From Oscillospiraceae bacterium (GTDB lineage Bacteria; Bacillota_A; Clostridia; Oscillospirales; Oscillospiraceae), in assembly GCA_017550765.1 (NCBI GenBank), contig JAFZOC010000211.1, positions 1-11,351 on the forward strand: a stretch of DNA of 11,351 bases. Reading direction: 5' to 3'. Below, piece after piece: positions 6,892 through 11,351 of the stretch. How positions within the stretch are numbered: the first letter of the stretch is position 1; each line of letters begins with the position of its first letter. The translations under genes were made by a program, and so were the position numbers. The notes beneath the pieces are model-generated. The model did not search any database. It had not been told where the DNA came from and saw only the letters and a program-made list of their open reading frames with translations.

Positions 6892-7376
6892 TGGGCGGGT
6901 GGATCAGGCAGCTCTGTCTGCTGTCGATCTTCTGCGGCGCCGCCCAGTCGCTGGCCCCGGAGGGGAGCGGGAAGCGCATGCTGTCTCTGGCCTGCTCTGT
7001 GGTGCTGCTGGTCTGTGCCGTCGGCGGCCTGCGGAGCGTCGATCTGAGCTCGCTGCAGACGGAGGCTCGGAGCTACCGGGAGCAGGAGGAGCGCTTCCTG
7101 CAGGAGAGCGAGAAGCTGCGCGAGAGCGCGCAGCAGTCGGTCATAGCGCGGGCCTGTGAGACATATATATGGGACAAAGCCAGAGAGCTGGGACTGGAAT
7201 TGGAACAGGTGGAAGTGAGCGTCTGCCTGCGTGATGACGGGACCTGGCTGCCACAGCGCGTCACGATCCGGAGCAAATATGCGCCGGAAGAACTGCAGCA
7301 GCTCTGCGACGCGATCGACGATGCGTTCGGCTCGCCGGAACAGCATCAGGAACGGGGGGACGATGGCGTGGACTAA
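6891..7376 (+). CDS. spoIIIAF: Stage III sporulation protein AF
   Basis: SpoIIIAF is a membrane-anchored component of the SpoIIIA channel with a ring-building domain facing the intermembrane space. The 161 residues are short against about 206 in Bacillus. The N-terminus carries two hydrophobic segments (about residues 5-20 and 30-47) around the LAPEGSGKRM turn typical of the family. A charged, probably coiled-coil helix rich in Glu, Arg and Gln follows (about 53-84), then an alpha-beta domain (VIARACETYIWDKARELG...VTIRSK) consistent with the ring-building fold. The ATG at 6891 shares a base with the spoIIIAE stop (TGATG). An open frame continues far upstream inside spoIIIAE but is a shadow. 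The gene end overlaps spoIIIAG by 14 bases. Confidence 0.92.
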   Translation: MGGWIRQLCLLSIFCGAAQSLAPEGSGKRMLSLACSVVLLVCAVGGLRSVDLSSLQTEARSYREQEERFLQESEKLRESAQQSVIARACETYIWDKARELGLELEQVEVSVCLRDDGTWLPQRVTIRSKYAPEELQQLCDAIDDAFGSPEQHQERGDDGVD

Positions 7377-7692
7377 GGAGATCCGGGAGAAGCTGGGACG
7401 TTTTCGATATCCCGCCTTGATCTTGATCCTGGGCGTTCTGCTCCTGATACTGCCCGGCGCGTCGAAGAGGGAGAGCGAGAGCGCGATCAGCGAGGAGCGT
7501 CTGGAGGAGATGCTCGGCAAGATCGCCGGGGTGGGGGAAGTGGAGGTGCTCCTCTCAGACAATGGGGCGATGATCGTATGTCGCGGCGCGAACGATCCGA
7601 AGGTACGACTGGATATCATCCGAGCGGTAGCCTCATATACTGGCTTCGGTTCGGATAAGATCGCCGTTCTGAAAATGACGGAGAAAAGGTAA
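7363..7692 (+). CDS. spoIIIAG: Stage III sporulation protein AG, unusually short form
   Basis: SpoIIIAG forms a large ring in the intermembrane space of the sporulation channel. This version has 109 residues, against about 229 in Bacillus subtilis. One membrane helix lies at residues 17-31 (YPALILILGVLLLIL), then a short charged linker and the ring-building fold: RLEEMLGKIAGVGEVEVLLS, immediately followed by AMIVCRGANDPKVRLDIIRA and a closing strand DKIAVLKM. The two halves are family hallmarks, but in the Bacillus protein they are separated by a long beta-rich insertion, here reduced to about DNG. The ATG at 7363 has GGGGGGA before it and lies inside the spoIIIAF end. No frame disruption is visible, and the AG-type halves are joined smoothly, so this looks like a natural minimal form. 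Confidence 0.9.
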   Translation: MAWTKEIREKLGRFRYPALILILGVLLLILPGASKRESESAISEERLEEMLGKIAGVGEVEVLLSDNGAMIVCRGANDPKVRLDIIRAVASYTGFGSDKIAVLKMTEKR

Positions 7693-7707
7693 GGAGGAGC
7701 TTGGAAC

Positions 7708-8247
7708 ATGAAAAACAGGAAACGGAACATCACCATGATCGCGGTGCTGCTGTTCGTCTGCGCCGCGGTGGCGCTCAACTGGTCGTACAACCGCCGATGG
7801 GGACAGCCTGATGCGGAGATGGTCCAGGCCATGGACGAGGCGCGCAACGCTGCAGACGCCGAATACGCGGAAGCCCGGGCAGCCGGCGCGTCGTCCTATT
7901 TCGCAGAGGCGCGCCTGACCAGACAGCTCTCCCGGGACGAGGCATTGGAACTGCTGCAGACGGCGGCGACGGCGGAGAGCGCCTCCCGCGAGACGATCGA
8001 CGGGGCCATGAGCGCGATCTCGGCGATGGCAGCCTGTTCCATGAAGGAGGCGCAGATCGAGAACCTGCTCCTGGCAAAGGATTTCGTGGACTGTGTCGTA
8101 TACATCGGCGACAACAGCATCACAGTGGCGGTCCCGGCTCCGGAAGAGGGCCTGAGCGAGGAGGCGGTCGCCCAGATCACCGACATCATCTGCAGAGAGA
8201 CGGATTATGAAGCTTCCCAGCTGAGCATCATCGAAGTGCGCGGCTGA
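7708..8247 (+). CDS. spoIIIAH: Stage III sporulation protein AH
   Basis: SpoIIIAH is the mother-cell membrane protein whose outer domain binds forespore SpoIIQ across the engulfment gap. The 179 residues are somewhat shorter than the 218 of Bacillus. A short basic N-terminus (MKNRKRN) leads into one membrane helix (residues 8-24), then a linker and the family stretch YFAEARLTRQLSRDEALELL (about 64-83). The C-terminal ring-building domain covers about residues 100-178, including LLAKDFVDCVVYIGDNSITVAV. The ATG at 7708 has AAGGAGG ten bases upstream, directly after the spoIIIAG stop. It is the last gene of the operon, followed by a strong hairpin. The SpoIIQ partner is not in the window. Confidence 0.95.
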   Translation: MKNRKRNITMIAVLLFVCAAVALNWSYNRRWGQPDAEMVQAMDEARNAADAEYAEARAAGASSYFAEARLTRQLSRDEALELLQTAATAESASRETIDGAMSAISAMAACSMKEAQIENLLLAKDFVDCVVYIGDNSITVAVPAPEEGLSEEAVAQITDIICRETDYEASQLSIIEVRG

Positions 8248-8254
8248 GGACCAG

Positions 8255-8296
8255 CGCGGGGACACGGCGATGCCGTTCCCCGCGTTCTCGCTGTTC
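8255..8296 (+). terminator. Strong hairpin ending the spoIIIA operon
   Basis: CGCGGGGA (8255-8262) pairs perfectly with TCCCCGCG (8277-8284), and inside it ACGGC pairs with GCCGT around a GAT loop, with one bulged C at 8263. This gives 13 base pairs, mostly GC. The tail TTCTCGCTGTTC is only moderately T-rich. It starts eight bases after the spoIIIAH stop, where an operon terminator would be expected. Confidence 0.72.
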
Positions 8297-8348
8297 ACGC
8301 TAAGATCGCACAACAAAAAAAGCTCTTCCTTTTTCGATAAGATCGTGC

Positions 8349-8354
8349 TAAAAT
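8349..8354 (+). promoter_or_regulatory. Candidate extended -10 promoter for the yqhY-nusB-xseAB-ispA block
   Basis: TGC-TAAAAT forms an extended -10 box in an A/T-rich patch (8311-8360) of otherwise GC-rich sequence, about 90 bases before the Asp23-family ATG. The -35 position 17 bases upstream (8326-8331, TTCCTT) is poor. It lies after the spoIIIA terminator and before a tightly packed gene block, which is where a housekeeping promoter is needed. Motif reading only. Confidence 0.45.
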
Positions 8355-8380
8355 ATCATGAATAGCTGTGCGATGCGATC

Positions 8381-8404
8381 GGCCGCGTATTCGGGGCCGC
8401 GTAT
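8381..8404 (+). repeat. Direct repeat of GGCCGCGTAT in the leader before the Asp23-family gene
   Basis: GGCCGCGTAT occurs at 8381-8390 and again at 8395-8404, a spacing of 14 bases start to start. It lies between the candidate promoter and the Asp23-family ATG, so it would be transcribed. It could be a regulator site or chance in GC-rich DNA; no regulator is suggested by the motif itself. Confidence 0.5.
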
Positions 8405-8443
8405 GGGACAGAACGAACATGGACAGATCCCGGGAGGAACGAT

Positions 8444-8806
8444 ATGGGTGAGAATTACATTAGCTGCCAGGAAGCCAACGGCAGCATCAACATCTCTGAA
8501 GATGTGATCTCCAGCATGGTACGCAGCGCCATCACGGAAGTGGAAGGCGTCGCAGGGCTCGCCAACACCGCCGGCGCTGAGATCGCGGAGCTGATCGGCA
8601 TCCGAACGCTCACCAAAGGCGTCAAGGTACAGTTCGTGGAGGGCAAGATCGTGGTGGATACCATCATCACCGTCTCCTACGGCAGCAATGTCGTCAAAGT
8701 CGCACGGGCCGTGCAGGAGAAGGTCCTGACCGCCGTCCAGACCGCGACGGGCATCGAAGATGCGCAGGTCAACGTGCATGTGACAGGCATCGCCTTCGAG
8801 AAGTGA
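8444..8806 (+). CDS. yqhY: Asp23/Gls24-family protein, YqhY-like
   Basis: Asp23-family proteins are small alpha-beta proteins associated with the cell envelope; YqhY of Bacillus subtilis has been linked to control of fatty-acid (acetyl-CoA carboxylase) metabolism, but the biochemical role remains unsettled. The 120 residues fit the family. Typical features are INISEDVISSMVRSAITEVEGVAGL near residues 14-39 (family pattern I..e....IA..A..EV.GV), a central VKVQFVEGKIVVDTIITVSYG, and the helix VVKVARAVQEKVLTAVQTATGI followed by VNVHVTGIAF. The ATG at 8444 has GGGAGGA five bases upstream. Position between spoIIIAH and nusB matches yqhY, although the usual neighbours accB and accC are absent here. 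The symbol is given on synteny and family together. Confidence 0.92.
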   Translation: MGENYISCQEANGSINISEDVISSMVRSAITEVEGVAGLANTAGAEIAELIGIRTLTKGVKVQFVEGKIVVDTIITVSYGSNVVKVARAVQEKVLTAVQTATGIEDAQVNVHVTGIAFEK

Positions 8807-8825
8807 GCGAAGAGGAGAAGGAGAT

Positions 8826-9395
8826 ATGACAAGGACCGTTGCAAGAGAGCTCGCTATCCAGCTGAGCTTTGCCGCTTCTGCCGCCGGGCAGGAGCCTGCA
8901 GAGCTGATGGATGCGTTCTTCGCGCCGGAGCACTATGAGACCCTTGCCAGAGAGGACGAGCTCTATGCGGAGCGCCCGGGGGAGAAGCAGCTGGCCTATA
9001 TCCGCCGCCTGACGACCCTGACCGCCGAGCATCGGGAGGAGATCGACGGCTATATCCAGCGCTATGCCAAAGGCTGGCGCCCGGAGCGGATCTCCCGGAC
9101 TGCGCTGGCCGTGCTGCGCTGCGCGATCTGCGAGATCCTGTATATGGAGGACGTCCCCGCCGGCGCCGCGATCAACGAGGCTGTCGAGCTGGACAAGGGC
9201 TATGACGACGCGGACGTGGTCGCTTTCGTCAACGGGGTCCTGGGCGGATTCATGCGCGGCGAGAGGCCGGGCGAGCCTGCTGAGACTGCAGTTTGCGAGA
9301 CAGTCGCCGAAGAGACGGACGTGCCCGACGGCTCCGCCCCAGATCCGCAGCCGAACGAGGCTGCGGAGAGCCCCGCTGCCGCGGAGGAGCCCTGA
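8826..9395 (+). CDS. nusB: Transcription antitermination factor NusB with acidic C-terminal tail
   Basis: NusB binds boxA RNA with NusE (ribosomal S10) and supports antitermination in rRNA operons. The all-helical core occupies about residues 1-144, beginning MTRTVARELAIQLSF, with family landmarks GWRPERISRTALAVLRCAI, INEAVELDKGY and FVNGVLGGF. Usual length is about 130-150; here 189, because a tail of about 45 residues rich in Glu, Ala and Pro (145-189, ending ESPAAAEEP) follows the core. The tail is in frame, uses the same GC-rich codons, and stops just before xseA, so it is not an obvious frameshift product. The ATG at 8826 is preceded by a purine-rich GAGGAGAAGGAG site and lies 19 bases after the upstream stop. 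In Bacillus folD follows nusB; here xseA does, after five bases. Confidence 0.95.
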   Translation: MTRTVARELAIQLSFAASAAGQEPAELMDAFFAPEHYETLAREDELYAERPGEKQLAYIRRLTTLTAEHREEIDGYIQRYAKGWRPERISRTALAVLRCAICEILYMEDVPAGAAINEAVELDKGYDDADVVAFVNGVLGGFMRGERPGEPAETAVCETVAEETDVPDGSAPDPQPNEAAESPAAAEEP

Positions 9396-9400
9396 GCGGG

Positions 9401-10609
9401 ATGGAGAGAACGACGCTAACCGTTTCGGAGCTCAACGGCTATATCAAGCGCCGTCTGGAAGGCGATCCCGCGCTGGGAGAGGTCTGCGTGCGCGGCGAGC
9501 TCTCGAACTACAAGATCTACCCCTCGGGACATCACTATTTCACGCTGAAAGACAGCGAGAGCAGTCTGCGCGGCGTGCTGTTCCGCGGCAGCGCCGGCAA
9601 GCTCCGCTTCCGCCCCGAGGACGGCATGAGCGTGATCGTCACGGGACGCGTCTCCGTGTATCTGCGGGACGGCGCCTATCAACTCATCTGCAGCACGCTG
9701 ATCCCGGCTGGTGTGGGCGATCTGCAGATCGCCTTCGAGCAGCTGAAGAGAAAGCTCTCGGAAGAGGGGCTGTTCGACAAGGAACATAAAAAGCCTCTGC
9801 CGGCCTTCCCGCATCGAATCGCGATCGTCACCTCCTCAGCCGGGGCGGCGGTCCACGATATGATCCGCATCCTGGGCCAGCGCTGGCCCAGCACCGAGAT
9901 CTGCCTCCTGCCGGTCCGGGTGCAAGGCGTCGAGGCGCCGCAGGAGATCGTAGGCGCGATCCGCTATGTCAATGAGTTCCGCCTGGCGGATCTCATCATC
10001 ACAGGCCGCGGCGGCGGCTCGATCGAAGATCTGTGGGCCTTCAACGATGAGCGCGTCGCCCGGGCGATCTATGCGTCCGAGATCCCGGTGATCTCCGCCG
10101 TCGGCCATGAGCCGGACGTGACGATCTCAGACTATGTGGCTGACAGGAGAGCATCCACGCCCTCCAACGCAGCGGAGATCGCGGTCCCGGACCAGAGCGA
10201 GATGCGCGAGCAACTGGAGAGCTATACGATCCGGAGCCGCCAGGCCATGGAGAAGGAACTGCGTATGCTCCGTCAGCGCCTGGACGGCCTGAAGAGCAAA
10301 CGCATCTTCTCCGATCCCGTCGCAACGATAGACGACCGCAGGATGGATCTTGACCGGATCCGCGACCGCCTAACCGTCGCCATGGAGCGACAGCTCCGCG
10401 GCAAGAGACAGGAGACGATCCGGCTCGGCGCGTCACTGGACGCCATGAGCCCGCTGCGGGTCCTTTCCCGCGGCTATACCATCGCGTCCGGCCCGGATGG
10501 CCGGACCATCAGGAGCGTCCATATGCTGTCGGCGGGGGACGCCGTGCATTTGCGTTTCGCAGACGGCAGGGCGGATCTGCGTGTGACGCATGTGGAGGAA
10601 GGAGGATGA
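9401..10609 (+). CDS. xseA: Exodeoxyribonuclease VII large subunit
   Basis: XseA is the catalytic subunit of exonuclease VII, which digests single-stranded DNA from both ends into oligonucleotides and works with several copies of XseB. The 402 residues are within the family range of 400-450. The N-terminal OB-fold DNA-binding domain starts LTVSELNGYIKRRLE and includes VRGELSNYKIYPSGHHYFTLKD. The catalytic region holds IAIVTSSAGAAVHDMI (about 144-159), TGRGGGSIEDLWAFND (about 201-216) and SAVGHEPDVTISDYVADRRA followed by STPSNAAE. A long coiled-coil region follows, then the C-terminal SPLRVLSRGYTI motif. The frame is open upstream to 9293 inside nusB, but homology begins at the ATG at 9401, five bases past the nusB stop. 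The stop overlaps xseB in ATGA. Confidence 0.97.
   Translation: MERTTLTVSELNGYIKRRLEGDPALGEVCVRGELSNYKIYPSGHHYFTLKDSESSLRGVLFRGSAGKLRFRPEDGMSVIVTGRVSVYLRDGAYQLICSTLIPAGVGDLQIAFEQLKRKLSEEGLFDKEHKKPLPAFPHRIAIVTSSAGAAVHDMIRILGQRWPSTEICLLPVRVQGVEAPQEIVGAIRYVNEFRLADLIITGRGGGSIEDLWAFNDERVARAIYASEIPVISAVGHEPDVTISDYVADRRASTPSNAAEIAVPDQSEMREQLESYTIRSRQAMEKELRMLRQRLDGLKSKRIFSDPVATIDDRRMDLDRIRDRLTVAMERQLRGKRQETIRLGASLDAMSPLRVLSRGYTIASGPDGRTIRSVHMLSAGDAVHLRFADGRADLRVTHVEEGG
10594..10605 (+). promoter_or_regulatory. Double Shine-Dalgarno sequence for xseB
   Basis: GGAGGAAGGAGG holds two ribosome-binding cores. The first (10594-10598) is seven bases from the ATG at 10606; the second (10601-10605) abuts that ATG but is six bases from an in-frame GTG at 10612. 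Both starts are therefore plausible, two codons apart. Confidence 0.6.
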
Positions 10610-10842
10610 GCGTGGCAGAACAAAAGAGTTTCGAGAGCTGTCTCGGCAGACTGGATGAGATCGTCCGCCGGTTGGAGAAAGGCGACCTCCCCCTGAGCGA
10701 GTCTCTGTCCCTGTTCGAAGAGGGGACGGGACTGCTGGCCGCCTGCACCCGGATGCTGGATGAGGCGGAGCAGAAGGTCGTGAAGATCCGCAAGGGACCT
10801 GACCGGCAGCCGGAAGAGATCCCCTTCGTGTATGAGGATTGA
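10606..10842 (+). CDS. xseB: Exodeoxyribonuclease VII small subunit
   Basis: XseB is the small helical subunit of exonuclease VII; several copies bind the helical region of each XseA and are needed for stable activity. The 78 residues match the family (about 75-84). The signature SFESCLGRLDEIVRRLEKGD is followed by LPLSESLSLFEEG, LLAACTRMLDEAEQKV and a short acidic end. I used the ATG at 10606, which overlaps the xseA stop as ATGA, implying coupled translation; the alternative GTG at 10612 would shorten the protein by two residues. The ispA ATG follows one base after the stop. Confidence 0.95.
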   Translation: MSVAEQKSFESCLGRLDEIVRRLEKGDLPLSESLSLFEEGTGLLAACTRMLDEAEQKVVKIRKGPDRQPEEIPFVYED

Positions 10843-10843
10843 G

Positions 10844-11351
10844 ATGGATACGGTCGGATACAAAGAACGCATCGATCTTGCCCTGGAAAGGTATTTCCTC
10901 TGTGAAGAGGGATACCCGATCCGAGGCCTCGCCGATGCCATGCGATACAGTCTGCTGGCTGGCGGCAAACGGATCCGTCCGATCCTGGTGCTGGATTTCT
11001 GCAGGATCGCGGGGGGCGACCCGGAACAGGCGCTGCCTGTGGCCTGTGCCGTCGAGATGCTGCATACCTACAGCCTGATCCACGACGATCTGCCCTGCAT
11101 GGACGACGATGCGCTCCGCCGCGGCCTTCCCACCAATCATGTGGTCTACGGCGAGTGCACCGCCACGCTGGCGGGCGACGCGCTCCAGGCGGAGGCCTTC
11201 GGGACCATCCTGCGCGCGTCGCTCCCGGCGGAGCGCCGCGCGCGCTGTGCGGAGCATCTGGCGAACGCCGTCGGGCTCGACGGCATGTGCGGCGGACAGT
11301 ACCTGGACATGCTGGGCGAGGGCAGGGAGCTCTCGGCTGAGGAACTGCAGG
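10844..11351 (+). CDS. ispA: Farnesyl diphosphate synthase (polyprenyl synthetase), 3'-truncated by window edge
   Basis: This prenyltransferase condenses isopentenyl diphosphate with dimethylallyl and geranyl diphosphate to make farnesyl diphosphate, precursor of undecaprenyl phosphate and quinone-type lipids. The first 169 of about 290-300 residues are visible. GGKRIRP (40-46) is the diphosphate-binding motif, and DDLPCMDDD (81-89) is the first aspartate-rich motif in the bacterial form with four residues between its Asp groups. The aromatic Tyr five residues before it (YSLIHDD) fits a C15 product. GMCGGQYLDM (147-156) is also characteristic; the second aspartate-rich motif lies beyond the edge. 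The ATG at 10844 has GAGG six bases upstream; an in-frame ATG at 10832 inside xseB lacks a ribosome site. The gene equals yqiD of Bacillus, which also follows xseB; dxs would be expected next. Confidence 0.96.
   Translation, partial: MDTVGYKERIDLALERYFLCEEGYPIRGLADAMRYSLLAGGKRIRPILVLDFCRIAGGDPEQALPVACAVEMLHTYSLIHDDLPCMDDDALRRGLPTNHVVYGECTATLAGDALQAEAFGTILRASLPAERRARCAEHLANAVGLDGMCGGQYLDMLGEGRELSAEELQ

Noticed and set aside
6834..7847. A 337-codon minus-strand frame opposite spoIIIAF, AG and AH
   Set aside because: It spans three real genes and their junctions and has no ribosome site or known motifs.
8311..8336. A7-GCTCTTCC-T5 as a second intrinsic terminator
   Set aside because: The stem would be A-T pairs with almost no GC core, so it is too weak; the stretch is better read as part of an AT-rich promoter region.
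8358..8507. A 49-residue plus-strand open frame (starting MNSCAMRSAAYSG) in the Asp23-family leader
   Set aside because: No ribosome site precedes the ATG, it runs out of frame into the next gene, and no conserved feature is visible. A leader peptide cannot be excluded but is not supported.
10433..11257. A 274-codon minus-strand frame opposite xseA, xseB and ispA
   Set aside because: Same pattern of antisense shadow; the opposite strand codes for three recognised proteins in conserved order.

Overview
The window reads as a chromosomal piece of a GC-rich, endospore-forming Firmicute, most likely a clostridial anaerobe of the Oscillospirales type. The class-level placement is inference. It rests on a complete spoIIIA sporulation operon, the Bacillus-like gene order yqhY-nusB-xseA-xseB-ispA, and folate one-carbon and histidine-breakdown enzymes next to them. 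No tRNA, rRNA, CRISPR array, insertion sequence or phage gene was seen.

Layout. (1) 2-1360, plus: the 3' four fifths of fhs (formate-tetrahydrofolate ligase), cut by the left edge. (2) A perfect hairpin flanked by A6 and T6 (1374-1403) ends it and also the convergent hutH. (3) 1417-2982, minus: hutH, histidine ammonia-lyase with its MIO site and histidine-binding residues intact. (4) 3203-3715, minus: an unrecognised three-helix membrane protein, visibly AT-richer than its neighbours, with its own near-consensus vegetative promoter. (5) 3831-8247, plus: spoIIIAA-AB-AC-AD-AE-AF-AG-AH, tightly packed or overlapping, with a SigE-like promoter in front and a strong GC hairpin behind. (6) 8444-11351, plus: an Asp23/YqhY-family gene, nusB, xseA, xseB and the 5' half of ispA, again tightly packed and behind a candidate promoter.

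How the genes work together. Fhs and HutH meet in folate chemistry: histidine degradation through formiminoglutamate can load one-carbon units on tetrahydrofolate, and Fhs can recover ATP and formate from 10-formyl-THF. The spoIIIA products form the mother-cell side of the channel that keeps the engulfed forespore active. AA is the ATPase, AB to AE are membrane parts, and AF, AG and AH carry ring-building domains. The last block is housekeeping: envelope-associated protein, antitermination factor, exonuclease VII and farnesyl diphosphate synthase. Relative to Bacillus subtilis, accB-accC (between spoIIIAH and yqhY) and folD (between nusB and xseA) are absent from this locus.

Most of the window is conserved core genome. 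The observations most worth a second look are a very short SpoIIIAG that appears to lack the beta-rich insertion of the Bacillus ring protein, the unrecognised membrane protein with a possible homopolymer frameshift at its end, the abutting divergent vegetative and sporulation promoters, and an acidic tail on NusB.
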